The notes under the pieces are model-generated. The model had not been told where the DNA came from. It saw only the letters and a program-made list of their open reading frames with translations, and made no database searches. From CAVZOY01 sp963777095 (GTDB taxonomy: Bacteria; Actinomycetota; Actinomycetes; Mycobacteriales; Geodermatophilaceae), in NCBI GenBank assembly GCA_963777095.1, contig CAVZOY010000006.1, positions 372,001 through 436,000 of the forward strand: a stretch of DNA of 64,000 nt, given 5' to 3'. A program made the translations under genes and the position numbers. Shown here piece by piece: positions 36,144 to 45,167 of this stretch (positions within the stretch are counted from its first letter, which is position 1; the number at the start of each line of letters is the position of its first letter).

Positions 36144-38144
36144 GTGACCTACCCGTTCGGCGCGGTCGTCGGCATGGCCGACATGCGCCTCGCGCTGCTG
36201 CTCAATGCCGTCTCCCCCGCCATCGGCGGCGTGCTGGTGCGCGGCGAGAAGGGCACCGCCAAGTCGACCGCCGTCCGGGCGCTGGCCGCGGTGCTGCCCC
36301 CCGTCGACGTCGTGACCGGCTGCCGGTTCGCCTGCGACCCGACCGCACCCGACCCCGGCTGCCCCGACGGTCCGCACGACCGCGGCGCCCCCGGCCTCAC
36401 CCGGCCGGCCCGGCTGGTCGAGCTGCCGGTCGGCGCGTCGGAGGACCGCGTCGTCGGCGCGCTCGACCTCGAGCGGGCTCTCACCGAGGGCGTCAAGGCC
36501 TTCGAGCCGGGGCTGCTGGCCGCCGCCAACCGCGGCGTCCTCTACGTCGACGAGGTCAACCTGCTGCACGACCACCTGGTCGACCTGCTGCTGGACGCCG
36601 CCGCGATGGGCACCGCCTACGTCGAGCGCGAGGGCGTCTCGGTGCGGCACGCCGCCCGCTTCCTGCTGGTCGGCACGATGAACCCCGAGGAGGGCGAGCT
36701 CCGCCCGCAGCTGCTCGACCGGTTCGGGCTGACCGTCGAGGTGGCCGCCCCGCGCGACTCCGTCGGAGCGCGCCGAGGTCGTGCGGCGCCGGTTCGCCTA
36801 CGACGCCGACCCGGCCGCCTTCTCCGCGTCCTGGGCCGACGACGAGGCCGACCTCGCCCGGCGGATCGCCGACGCCCGCGCCCGACTGCCACGGGTCGTC
36901 CTGTCCGACGAGGCGCTGCGCCAGGTGACCGCGGTCTGCGCGGCCTTCGACGTCGACGGGCTGCGCGCCGACCTGGTCACGGCCCGGGCCGCCATGGCGC
37001 ACGCCGCCTGGTCCGGTCGCGACGAGGTCACCGAGGAGGACGTACGGGTGGCCGCCCGGCTGGCGCTCCCGCACCGCCGCCGACGCAACCCGTTCGACGC
37101 CCCGGGCCTCGACGAGGACACGCTCGACCAGGCGCTCGAGGACGCGCGTCCCGAGGACGACGGCCCCGAGGACGACGGCCCGGGCAACGGCCCGGGCCGG
37201 GCGACGGCGGATCGCCGCCGCCCCCGACCTCCGAAGGCCCGGACGCGTCCGGCAGCGACACCGGCCAGGAGCCGTCGGAGGACGCTCCCTCCCCGGCCTC
37301 CCCGGCGCCGGACCGTGCCGCCGTCGCGCCGTCCGACCCGTTCCGCACCCGCCGGCTGGAGGTGCCAGGCATCGGCGCCGGCGCGGCCGGCCGACGGTCA
37401 CGGGCCCGGTCCGAGCGGGGCCGGGTCGTCGGCTCCCGCCGTCCGGCCGGCTCGGTCACCCGGCTGCACCTCCCCGACACCGTGCTCGCCGCCGCGCCGC
37501 ACCAGGTCGCCCGCGGTCGCAGTGGCCCGGGGCTCCGGATCGTCCGCGAGGACCTGCGGCAGGCCGCCGTGGAGGGCCGCGAGGGCAACCTCGTGCTCTT
37601 CGTCGTCGACGCCAGCGGCTCCATGGGATCCCGCGCCCGCATGGCGGCGGTCAAGGGCGCCGTCCTGTCGCTGCTGCTCGACGCCTACCAACGGCGGGAC
37701 AAGGTCGGTCTGGTCACCTTCCGCGGCACGGGCGCCGAGCTCGCGCTGCCCCCCACGTGGTCGGTCGAGGCCGCCGCTGCCCGGCTGCGCGAGCTGCCCA
37801 CGGGCGGGCGGACGCCGCTCGCGGCGGGGCTGCTGCGGGCGCACGAGACGCTGCGGGTGGAGCGCGTGCGCGATCCGCAGCGCCGTCCGCTGCTGGTCGT
37901 CGTCACCGACGGGCGGGCCACCGGCGCCCGCGGCGGCGACCACGTCGGGCAGGCGCACGCCGCCGCCGGCCTGCTGGCGGCCACCGGTGCCGCGAGCGTC
38001 GTCGTGGACTGCGAGAGCGGGCCGGTGCGGCTGGGCCTGGCCGGCGGGCTGGGACTCACCCTCGGCGCCGAGACGCTGCGGCTGGAGGAGCTGGCCGCCG
38101 AGTCGCTGGCGGCGACGGTCCGCACCGCGCGAACGGCGGCCTGA
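36144..38144 (+). CDS. Chelatase ATPase: fused ChlI-like AAA and ChlD/VWA subunit (frame broken twice)
   Basis: This is the putative motor of cobaltochelatase, equivalent to CobS plus CobT or to Mg-chelatase I plus D. The AAA domain has GEKGTAKST at 34-42, GVLYVDEVNLLHDHLVD (Walker B) and LVGTMNPEEGELRPQLLDRF. A Pro/acidic linker follows, then a C-terminal integrin-I domain with the MIDAS motif DASGSMGS and VTFRGTGAEL. The frame leaves at about 36765 (stretch RRRFAYDADPAAFSASWADD in another frame) and returns near 37190. The start is GTG after GGGGAAGGA. It is likely to work with the distant CobN. Confidence 0.88.
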   Translation: MTYPFGAVVGMADMRLALLLNAVSPAIGGVLVRGEKGTAKSTAVRALAAVLPPVDVVTGCRFACDPTAPDPGCPDGPHDRGAPGLTRPARLVELPVGASEDRVVGALDLERALTEGVKAFEPGLLAAANRGVLYVDEVNLLHDHLVDLLLDAAAMGTAYVEREGVSVRHAARFLLVGTMNPEEGELRPQLLDRFGLTVEVAAPRDSVGARRGRAAPVRLRRRPGRLLRVLGRRRGRPRPADRRRPRPTATGRPVRRGAAPGDRGLRGLRRRRAARRPGHGPGRHGARRLVRSRRGHRGGRTGGRPAGAPAPPPTQPVRRPGPRRGHARPGARGRASRGRRPRGRRPGQRPGPGDGGSPPPPTSEGPDASGSDTGQEPSEDAPSPASPAPDRAAVAPSDPFRTRRLEVPGIGAGAAGRRSRARSERGRVVGSRRPAGSVTRLHLPDTVLAAAPHQVARGRSGPGLRIVREDLRQAAVEGREGNLVLFVVDASGSMGSRARMAAVKGAVLSLLLDAYQRRDKVGLVTFRGTGAELALPPTWSVEAAAARLRELPTGGRTPLAAGLLRAHETLRVERVRDPQRRPLLVVVTDGRATGARGGDHVGQAHAAAGLLAATGAASVVVDCESGPVRLGLAGGLGLTLGAETLRLEELAAESLAATVRTARTAA

Positions 38145-38146
38145 CG

Positions 38147-38761
38147 ATGCCGAAGGGCCAGGTCGCGGTCACGCCCGACGACGGGCTGACCACACGGCTG
38201 CGACGCAACCGACCACTGCTCGCCGTCCACACGGGCGAGATGAAGGGCAAGTCCACCGCCGCCTTCGGCATGGCCATGCGGGCGTGGAACCAGGGCTGGT
38301 CGGTCGCGGTCTACCAGTTCGTCAAGAGCGCGAAGTGGCGCGTGGGCGAGGAATCGGCGCTGACCGCGCTGGGCCGGCTGCACGAGCAGACCGGCGAGGG
38401 CGGCCCGGTCGTCTGGCACAAGATGGGCAGCGGCTGGAGCTGGTCGCGCCGCCAGGGCACCGACGTCGACCACGCCGCCGACGCCGCCGAGGGCTGGGCG
38501 CAGATCACGCGCGACCTGGCAGCGGAGGCGCACCGCTTCTACGTGCTCGACGAGTTCACCTACCCGATGAAGTGGGGCTGGGTCGACGTCGACGACGTGG
38601 TCGAGACGCTCGTGAACCGCCCCGGCAACCAGCACGTCGTCATCACCGGACGCGACGCGCACCCGGCGCTGATCGAGGCCGCCGACCTGGTCGTCGAGAT
38701 GACCAAGGTCAAGCACCCGATGGACGCCGGCCAGAAGGGTCAGCGGGGGATCGAGTGGTGA
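38147..38761 (+). CDS. cobO: Corrinoid adenosyltransferase
   Basis: CobO/BtuR transfers the adenosyl group from ATP to Co(I)-corrinoids. The 204-residue protein has P-loop HTGEMKGKSTAAFG (GEMKGKS at 30-36), WNQGWSVAVYQFVKSAKWRV, VLDEFTYPMKWGW, a Walker B-like block, and VVITGRDAHPALIEAADLV. ATG 38147 lies 3 bp after the chelatase stop. The stop overlaps cobB by 4 bp. The frame is intact. Confidence 0.95.
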   Translation: MPKGQVAVTPDDGLTTRLRRNRPLLAVHTGEMKGKSTAAFGMAMRAWNQGWSVAVYQFVKSAKWRVGEESALTALGRLHEQTGEGGPVVWHKMGSGWSWSRRQGTDVDHAADAAEGWAQITRDLAAEAHRFYVLDEFTYPMKWGWVDVDDVVETLVNRPGNQHVVITGRDAHPALIEAADLVVEMTKVKHPMDAGQKGQRGIEW

Positions 38762-40149
38762 GCCTCCCCCGCGTCGTGCTCGCCGCGCCGTCGAGCAACG
38801 CCGGCAAGACGTCGATCACCACCGGGCTGGTCGCCGCGCTCAGCGCCCGCGGGCTCGTCGTGTCCCCGCACAAGGTGGGCCCCGACTACATCGACCCCGG
38901 CTACCACGGGCTGGCCGCCGGGCGTCCCGGCCGCAACCTCGACCCCTGGCTCGTCGGCGAGGAGCGGATCGCCCCGCTGCTCCTGCACGGCGCCCGTACG
39001 CCCCGACCGGCCGACGTCGCCGTCATCGAGGGCGTCATGGGGCTCTTCGACGGAGCCTCGCACCCGTCGGTCGAGCCGGGCTTCGCCTCGACCGCGCACG
39101 TGGCGCGGCTCGTGCAGGCGCCGGTGGTCCTGGTCGTCGACGCCGCGTCGCAGGCCCGCTCGGTGGCCGCGCTGGTGCACGGGTTCGCCACCTTCGACCC
39201 CGCGGTGCGGCTCGGCGGCGTCGTCCTCAACCGGGTCGGCACCGACCGGCACGAGGCGATCCTGCGCGAGGCGCTGGACGGCGCGGGCGTGCCGGTGCTG
39301 GGCGCGATCCGCCGGATGGACGACCTGCACACCCCGTCCCGCCACCTCGGCCTGGTGCCGGCCGCCGAGCGGGACGCCGAGGCGGTCGCCACGGTGCGCC
39401 GGCTCGGCGAGGTGGTCTCAGACGGCGTCGACCTGGACGCCGTCCTGCGGCTGGCCCGTTCGGCGCCGGACCTCGATGCCGTTCCGTGGGACCCCGCCGC
39501 GGAGGTCGAGCCGGTCGCCGGCCGGCCGCGGATCGCCGTCGCCGGCGGACCCGCCTTCACCTTCGGCTACGCGGAGAACGCCGAGCTGCTCGCGGCCGCG
39601 GGGGCCGAGGTCGTGACCGTCGACCCGCTGCGCGCTCCCGCGCTGCCCGACGGCGTCGACGGGCTGGTGATCGGCGGCGGCTTCCCCGAGGTCTACGCCG
39701 CCGAGCTCTCGGCCAACGAGGGGCTGCGCGCCGACGTCGCCGCACTGGCCGCCCGCGGCGGCCCGATCGCCGCCGAGTGCGCGGGCCTGCTCTACCTGTC
39801 GCGGGAGCTCGACGGGCACCCGATGTGCGGCGTCCTCGACCTGCGGACGGCGATGACGCCGAAGCTGACCCTCGGCTACCGCGCCGCCGTCGCCCCGGCC
39901 GACTCGGTGCTGGCGGCGGCCGGCACGCGGGTGCGCGGCCACGAGTTCCACCGCACCGCGGCGCTGCCTGCCGCGGGGACCGCCCCGGCGTGGCAGTGGG
40001 GACCGTCGCCCGAGGGCTTCGTCGCCGGGTCGGTGCACGCCTCCTACCTGCACCTCAACTGGGCCGGCGCTCCCGAGCTGGCCGCCCGCTTCGTCGCCGC
40101 CTGCGCGGCGCGCACCCGGCCGCGGGAGGCCGAGCATGCACATCGCTGA
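38758..40149 (+). CDS. cobB: Cobyrinate a,c-diamide synthase
   Basis: CobB (CbiA) amidates the a and c acetate side chains using ATP and glutamine. The 463-residue protein has the dethiobiotin-synthetase-like LAAPSSNAGKTSITTGL, HKVGPDYIDPGYHGLAAGRP and VIEGVMGLFDGAS. The C-terminal amidotransferase has AECAGLLYLSREL with the nucleophilic Cys. GTG 38758 (VSLPR) overlaps the cobO stop; GTG 38755 is one codon earlier. The very long open frame starting at 36781 in this register is a shadow of the chelatase. It overlaps cbiM by 14 bp. Confidence 0.95.
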   Translation: MSLPRVVLAAPSSNAGKTSITTGLVAALSARGLVVSPHKVGPDYIDPGYHGLAAGRPGRNLDPWLVGEERIAPLLLHGARTPRPADVAVIEGVMGLFDGASHPSVEPGFASTAHVARLVQAPVVLVVDAASQARSVAALVHGFATFDPAVRLGGVVLNRVGTDRHEAILREALDGAGVPVLGAIRRMDDLHTPSRHLGLVPAAERDAEAVATVRRLGEVVSDGVDLDAVLRLARSAPDLDAVPWDPAAEVEPVAGRPRIAVAGGPAFTFGYAENAELLAAAGAEVVTVDPLRAPALPDGVDGLVIGGGFPEVYAAELSANEGLRADVAALAARGGPIAAECAGLLYLSRELDGHPMCGVLDLRTAMTPKLTLGYRAAVAPADSVLAAAGTRVRGHEFHRTAALPAAGTAPAWQWGPSPEGFVAGSVHASYLHLNWAGAPELAARFVAACAARTRPREAEHAHR

Positions 40150-40825
40150 GGGTTTCCTGCCGCCCGTGCACGCGATCGGCTGGACGGTCGCCGCCGCGCC
40201 GTTCGTCGTCCACGGCGCCCGGGCCGTGGTCAAGGAGGTGCGCGAGCACCCCGAGTCCACGCTGCTGCTGGGCGCCGCCGGCGCGTTCACCTTCGTGCTC
40301 AGCGCCATCAAGCTGCCGAGCGTCACGGGCAGCTCCAGCCACCCGACCGGCACCGGCGTCGGCGCGATCCTGTTCCGGCCACCCGTGATGGCGCTGCTCG
40401 GCACCGTGGTGCTCCTCTTCCAGGCACTGCTCCTCGCGCACGGCGGGCTGACCACGCTCGGCGCCAACGCCTTCTCCATGGCGATCGCCGGGCCGTGGGT
40501 CGGGTACGCCGCCTACCGGCTGACCCGCGCGATGGGCGGTGGGCTGCTGCCCGGGGTGTTCGCCGGCGTCGCGCTCGCCGACGTGGCCACCTATCTGACG
40601 ACGTCGCTGCAGCTCGCGCTCGCCTTCCCCGATGCGGCGAGCGGGTTCGCCGGGGCGCTGGTCAAGTTCCTCGGCGTCTTCGCGATCACCCAGATCCCGC
40701 TGGCGGTCGCCGAGGGGCTGCTCGGCGTCCTGCTGTTCCGGGTGCTCAGCACGAGCGCCCGCCCGGAGCTCGAGCGGCTGGGCGTCCTGCGCCCGCGGCC
40801 GACGCTCACCGGAGACCTGCCATGA
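40136..40825 (+). CDS. cbiM: Cobalt ECF transporter permease CbiM
   Basis: This 229-residue S-component-like permease opens MHIAEGFLPPVHAIGWTVAA. The N-terminal Met-His is the known metal-binding signature of CbiM, so the start at 40136 is secure. About six membrane segments follow, with the conserved LPSVTGSSSHPTGTGVGAIL and AHGGLTTLGANAFSMAIAG. It forms the cobalt uptake system with CbiN, CbiQ and CbiO in the same operon. Confidence 0.95.
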   Translation: MHIAEGFLPPVHAIGWTVAAAPFVVHGARAVVKEVREHPESTLLLGAAGAFTFVLSAIKLPSVTGSSSHPTGTGVGAILFRPPVMALLGTVVLLFQALLLAHGGLTTLGANAFSMAIAGPWVGYAAYRLTRAMGGGLLPGVFAGVALADVATYLTTSLQLALAFPDAASGFAGALVKFLGVFAITQIPLAVAEGLLGVLLFRVLSTSARPELERLGVLRPRPTLTGDLP

Positions 40826-41130
40826 CCCGCCGGCGGCTCGTGCCGCTGCTCCTTCTGGCCGGTGTGCTGGCGCTGGTCGCGCTCTCGCTCGTCCTCGGCG
40901 GTGAGGGCGAGTACCTCGGCACCGACAACCAGGCGGTCGCGGCCATCCAGGAGCAGGACCCCGGCTACGAGCCCTGGTTCTCGTCGGTGCTGCCGCCGCT
41001 GTCACCGTCCGTGGAGTCCGGGCTGTTCGCCGCCCAGGCCGCGATCGGCGGCGGGGTCCTCGGCTACGTCCTCGGCCGGCTGCGCGGCCGGCATCAGGCC
41101 CGCACGACGACGCCACCGGAACAGTCGTGA
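40822..41130 (+). CDS. cbiN: Cobalt transport protein CbiN
   Basis: This 102-residue accessory subunit has two membrane segments (residues about 8-26 and 70-88) flanking an extracytoplasmic loop with EYLGTDNQAVAAIQEQDPGY and EPWFSSVLPPLSPSVESGLF. The GTDxxA...I....PxYxPWF pattern is the CbiN signature. It overlaps cbiM and cbiQ by 4 bp each. Confidence 0.93.
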   Translation: MTRRRLVPLLLLAGVLALVALSLVLGGEGEYLGTDNQAVAAIQEQDPGYEPWFSSVLPPLSPSVESGLFAAQAAIGGGVLGYVLGRLRGRHQARTTTPPEQS

Positions 41131-41858
41131 GCCTCGCCGTGGACGACGCCGCCTGGGCCAGCTCCTGGCGGCGTCGCTCGGCGCTGGACAAGCTGCTGCT
41201 CTGCGGCGGCCTGGTGGTCTGCGCGCTCGCGCTGCCCGCCTGGCCCGGCAGCCTGCTCGTCGGGCTGACCGTGCTGGTCCTGGCGCTCGGCCCGGCCGGG
41301 GTTCCGCCGCGCACCTTCGCCCGGGCGGTCCGCTGGCCGGTCGCGTTCATCGCCGTGGGTGCGGTGACGGCGGTCGTGTCCGTGGACGGCGGCGGCCTGG
41401 GCTGGGCGCCGGACGCCGCCGAGCGGGCCGGGTCGCTGGTCGGCCACGCCCTGGCCGGCAGCGCCGCCGTGCTGCTGCTCGCCTGCACGACACCGATGTC
41501 CGACCTGCTGCCCGCTCTCCAGCGGCTGCGCGTGCCGGCCGCCGTCACCGAGGTCGCGTCGGTCACCTACCGGCTGCTGTTCGTGCTGCTCGACAGCCTG
41601 CGCGCCATCCGCGAGGCGCAGACCGCCCGCATGGGGCACGCCACGCTGCGGGGCTCCGTGCGGTCGAACGGAGCGCTCGCCGCCGCCGTGCTGACCCGGT
41701 CGTGGGACCGCGCCCGGCGGCTGCAGGACGGCCTGGCCGGTCGCGGCATGGAGACCGGTCTCCGCGTGCTGCCCGACGAGCGGCCGTCGTCCCGCGGCTT
41801 CGTCGCCGCCACCGTGGCCGGCCTGGCAGCACTGGTCGCGACGGGCGTGCTCGTATGA
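41127..41858 (+). CDS. cbiQ: Cobalt ECF transporter T component CbiQ
   Basis: This 243-residue membrane protein begins VSLAVDDAAWASSWRRRS. It has several membrane segments and the two Ala-Arg-Gly coupling motifs of T components, seen as REAQTARMGHATLRGS and RLQDGLAGRGMETGLRVLP. These contact the CbiO ATPase. The GTG start overlaps cbiN as GTGA and the stop overlaps cbiO as ATGA. Confidence 0.93.
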   Translation: MSLAVDDAAWASSWRRRSALDKLLLCGGLVVCALALPAWPGSLLVGLTVLVLALGPAGVPPRTFARAVRWPVAFIAVGAVTAVVSVDGGGLGWAPDAAERAGSLVGHALAGSAAVLLLACTTPMSDLLPALQRLRVPAAVTEVASVTYRLLFVLLDSLRAIREAQTARMGHATLRGSVRSNGALAAAVLTRSWDRARRLQDGLAGRGMETGLRVLPDERPSSRGFVAATVAGLAALVATGVLV

Positions 41859-42703
41859 GTCACCGGAGCATCGCCGCGACCGGACTCGTCGTCGGCTACG
41901 ACCGCGGGCCCCGCGTCCTGGACGGCGCGGCGATCAGCCTGCCCGCCGGGCGCCGGCTCGCGGTGCTCGGCGCCAACGGCTCGGGCAAGACCACGCTGCT
42001 GCGCTGCCTGTCCGGCGCGCTGCGTCCGCTGGCCGGCGAGGTCACCGTCGACGGGCACCGCCTGGAGCACACCCGCCGCGGGCTGCGCGCGCACCGGCAG
42101 GAGGTGCAGCTGGTCCTGCAGGACCCCGACGACCAGCTGTTCAGCGCCTCGGTCGCCCAGGACGTCTCGTTCGGCCCGGTCAACCTCGGCCTGGACGACG
42201 GCACCGTCCGGGCCCGCGTGGCCGAGGCGCTGCGGCTGCTCGCGGTCGAGCACCTCGCCGAAAGACCGACCCACCAGCTCTCGTTCGGCGAACGCAAGCG
42301 GGTGGCCATCGCCGGGGCAGTCGCGATGCGGCCGTGCGTGCTGCTGCTCGACGAGCCGACGGCGGGCCTCGACCCCTCGGCGGTCGCCGAGGCACTGGCG
42401 GCACTCGCCCGGCTCGAGGAGTCGGACTCCACGGTGGTGATGAGCACGCACGACGTCGACCTGGCGCTGCGGTGGGCCGACGAGGTCGCGGTGGTGGTCG
42501 ACCGCGCCGTGGTGCAGGGGTCCCCCGCCGACGTGCTCGGCGACGACGTCCTGCTCGCCCGCGCCCGGCTCCACCGGCCCTGGGCGCTGACGGTCGGCGC
42601 ACGGCTGCGCGCGCTGGGCCTGCTGCCGGCCGACGGCGCGCTGCCGAGGGACGCCGACGACCTGCTCGCCGCCCTGCCGGAACGTCCGGAGGTGCCCGCA
42701 TGA
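41855..42703 (+). CDS. cbiO: Cobalt ECF transporter ATPase CbiO
   Basis: This 282-residue ABC ATPase has Walker A GANGSGKT at 39-46, Q-loop VLQDPDDQLFSASVAQDVSF, signature LSFGERKRVAIAGA, Walker B VLLLDEPTAGLD and switch STHDVD. The QDPDDQLF form is typical of ECF ATPases. It powers CbiMNQ. It overlaps cobE by 4 bp (ATGA). Confidence 0.95.
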   Translation: MSHRSIAATGLVVGYDRGPRVLDGAAISLPAGRRLAVLGANGSGKTTLLRCLSGALRPLAGEVTVDGHRLEHTRRGLRAHRQEVQLVLQDPDDQLFSASVAQDVSFGPVNLGLDDGTVRARVAEALRLLAVEHLAERPTHQLSFGERKRVAIAGAVAMRPCVLLLDEPTAGLDPSAVAEALAALARLEESDSTVVMSTHDVDLALRWADEVAVVVDRAVVQGSPADVLGDDVLLARARLHRPWALTVGARLRALGLLPADGALPRDADDLLAALPERPEVPA

Positions 42704-43047
42704 CGGTGGTGGGTATCGGCGCGCGGTCCGGCGTGACGGCCGAGGAGGTGCTCGCCGCGGTCGACGCCGTCCTGCCGCCGGACGCCACGGGCATCCGCCT
42801 GGCCACGCTGGCCGCCCGCGCCGGCGAGCCGGGCATCGTGAGCGCCGCCGCCGAGCGCGGCTGGCCGCTGACCGGGTACTCGGCCGCGGAGCTCGCGCCG
42901 GTGATGGTGCCGTCGCCGTCGGACCGCGTGGCCGCGCACGTGGGCACCGGGTCGGTGGCCGAGGCGGCCGCGCTGGTGGACGGCGGGGAGCTCGTCGTCG
43001 GCAAGACGGTGTCGGCCGGCGTCACCGTGGCGGTGGCCCGTGGCTGA
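42700..43047 (+). CDS. cobE: CobE / CbiG C-terminal-domain cobalamin biosynthesis protein
   Basis: This 115-residue protein corresponds to the CbiG C-terminal (CobE) domain: TVVGIGARSGVTAEEVLAAV, ATLAARAGEPGIVSAAAERG, LTGYSAAELAPV and a closing TGSVAEAAAL. CobE is implicated in corrin-ring steps between precorrin-5 and precorrin-6, without a firmly known reaction. The CbiG N-terminal lactone-opening domain is absent, as expected for an oxygen-dependent pathway. It overlaps cbiO by 4 and cobC by 8 bp. Confidence 0.88.
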   Translation: MTVVGIGARSGVTAEEVLAAVDAVLPPDATGIRLATLAARAGEPGIVSAAAERGWPLTGYSAAELAPVMVPSPSDRVAAHVGTGSVAEAAALVDGGELVVGKTVSAGVTVAVARG

Positions 43048-44085
43048 CCCCTGCACCACCACGGGGACGACGACCTCGCGCCGGGCCTCGTCGACCTGGC
43101 CGTCAACGTCCGCGCAGGAGCCCCGCCGAACTGGCTCCGGGCGGTGCTGCACCGTGCGGTCGACGACGCCGCCGCCTATCCCGACGCCCGGCCGGCGCGG
43201 GCCGCGGTCGCCGCGGCGCACGGCCGGCCGGAGTCCGAGGTGCTGCTCACCGCCGGGGCGGCCGAGACGTTCGTGCTGGTCGCCCGCGCGCTGAGCCCGC
43301 GCCGCGCGGTCGTCGTCCACCCGTCGTTCACCGAGCCCGAGGCCGCGCTGCGCGCCGCAGGGCACCCGGTCGAGCGGCTGCTGCTGCGCGCCGACGACGG
43401 CTACCGGCTCGACCCCGCGGCCGTCGCGGACGACGCCGACCTGGTCGTCGTCGGCAATCCGACCAACCCCACCTCGGTGCTGCACCCCGCCGACGCGGTG
43501 GCCGCGCTGGCCCGGCCGGGCCGGGTGCTGCTGGTCGACGAGGCCTTCGCCGACACCGCGCCCGGGGAGCCCGCCTCGCTGGCCGGCCGGCGCGACCTCC
43601 CGGGCCTGCTCGTCGTCCGCAGCCTCACCAAGACCTGGGGCCTGGCCGGCCTGCGCGTGGGCTACGCGCTCGGCCCGGCCGAACTCGTCGCGCGTCTGGC
43701 CGCGGCCCAACCGCACTGGCCGGTCTCGACCCCCGCGCTGGCCGCCCTGACCGCGTGCCTCACCCCGGCCGCGCGGGCCGAGGCCGCGGCCGCGGCGGAC
43801 GAGCTGACCGCGCACCGCGCCGCGCTGCTCGCCGCACTCCCGGCCGGCGTCGAGGTGGTCGGCGAACCGCGCGCGTCCTTCGTGCTGCTGCGCGTCCCGG
43901 ACGGCGATCGGGTGCGCACCGCGCTGCGCGAGCGGGGGTGGGCGGTGCGCCGCGGCGACACCTTTCCCGGCCTCGACGCCGACCACCTGCGGGTCGCCGT
44001 CCGCGATCCGGCGACCTCCCTCGCGTTCGCCGCGGACCTCGCTGGGATCCTGGACGCGGCCCGACTGCCCGAGGAGATCTCCTGA
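43040..44085 (+). CDS. cobC: PLP-dependent aminotransferase-like CobC (threonine-phosphate decarboxylase type; one frame break)
   Basis: This aminotransferase-fold enzyme probably supplies the aminopropanol arm. From GTG 43040 one base is missing near 43048-43052. Correction yields HHHGDDDLAPGLVDLAVNVR, the CobC-specific N-terminus. Then come LHRAVDDAAAYPDARPARAA, VVVGNPTNPTSVL, LLVDEAFAD and VVRSLTKTWGLAGLRVGYAL, with the PLP lysine in SLTK. About 349 residues. The name CobC is used in the Pseudomonas/actinobacterial sense, not for the phosphatase. Confidence 0.88.
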
Positions 44086-45167
44086 CCACCGCCCCCTTCG
44101 CCGGCACGCTGCTCGGCGCGACGATCGCCGCCGTCCGCCCGCGGGACGGCGCCGCGGAGCGGGCCGCCCGCGAGCGGCTGGACCGGATGACCAAGCCACC
44201 GGGGTCGCTGGGCGTGCTCGAGGACGTCGCCGCGCAGCTGGCCGGCATCTCCGGCAGCTGCCCGCCACCGCTGCCCGAGCCCGCCACCGTCGCGGTCTTC
44301 GCCGGTGACCACGGCGTGCACGCCCAGGGCGTCACGCCGTGGCCGCAGGAGGTCACCGCGCAGATGGTGGCCAACTTCCTGGCCGGCGGCGCGGTCGTCA
44401 ACGCGTTCGCGGCGGGCCTGGGGGCCGAGGTCGTGGTCGTCGACGTGGGCGTCGCGGCGGTGCTGGACCCCGCGCCCGGGCTGCTCGACCGCAAGGTCCG
44501 CCGCGGGACGGCGGACCTCGCGACCGGTCCCGCGATGACGGTCGACGAGGCCCGCCGCGCTGTCGAGGTCGGCATCGCGGTGGCCAGCGAGTTCGCACAG
44601 GACGCCGGCTGCCTGGTCACCGGCGACATGGGCATCGCGAACACGACGCCGTCCGCCGCCCTGGTCTGCGCGTTCACCGGGGCGTCGCCGTCGGCCGCCA
44701 CCGGGCGAGGCACCGGGATCGACGACCCGACGCTGGCCCGCAAGGTGGACGTCGTCGCGCGCGCGGTGGCGCGGGTGCCGCAGCGACCGCGCGATCCCGA
44801 GGCGGCGCTGGCCGTCCTGGCCGAGGTCGGCGGGCTCGAGCACGCCGCGCTGGCCGGGTTCGTGCTCGGCGCGGCCGCGGCCCGCACGCCGGTGCTGCTG
44901 GACGGCGTCATCGCCGGGTCCGCGGCGCTGGTCGCGGCCGCGCTGTGCCCGACCGCTCTGGAGTTCGCCGTGGCCGGCCACGCCTCCGCCGAGCCGGGGC
45001 ACGCGCTCGCGCTCGACGCGCTGGGCCTGCGCCCGCTGCTCGGCCTGGACCTGCGGCTCGGCGAGGGCACCGGCGCGCTGCTGTCGCTGCCGCTGGTGGC
45101 CGGCGCGGCCCGGGCGCTGCGCGACGTCGCGACGTTCGACTCGGCCGGCGTCACCGAGAAGAACTGA
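44082..45167 (+). CDS. cobT: Nicotinate-nucleotide-dimethylbenzimidazole phosphoribosyltransferase
   Basis: CobT makes alpha-ribazole phosphate from dimethylbenzimidazole and NaMN. The 361-residue protein has LDRMTKPPGSLGVLEDVAAQ, VFAGDHGVHAQGVTPWPQEV, TGDMGIANTTPSAAL, ATGRGTGIDD and GHASAEPGHALALDALG. No ATG, GTG or TTG precedes MTKPPG in this frame. CTG 44082 is ideally placed 6 nt behind GAGGAG and overlaps the cobC stop as CTGA. A rare CTG start is therefore proposed; the alternative is a sequencing error in GTG. Confidence 0.9.
   Translation: MTTAPFAGTLLGATIAAVRPRDGAAERAARERLDRMTKPPGSLGVLEDVAAQLAGISGSCPPPLPEPATVAVFAGDHGVHAQGVTPWPQEVTAQMVANFLAGGAVVNAFAAGLGAEVVVVDVGVAAVLDPAPGLLDRKVRRGTADLATGPAMTVDEARRAVEVGIAVASEFAQDAGCLVTGDMGIANTTPSAALVCAFTGASPSAATGRGTGIDDPTLARKVDVVARAVARVPQRPRDPEAALAVLAEVGGLEHAALAGFVLGAAAARTPVLLDGVIAGSAALVAAALCPTALEFAVAGHASAEPGHALALDALGLRPLLGLDLRLGEGTGALLSLPLVAGAARALRDVATFDSAGVTEKN

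Noticed and set aside
36781..40149. A 1,122-residue open frame running from the chelatase through cobO into cobB
   Set aside because: Only its start (chelatase segment) and its end (cobB) have coding character. The continuity arises from G+C-rich sequence lacking stops plus an indel in the chelatase.
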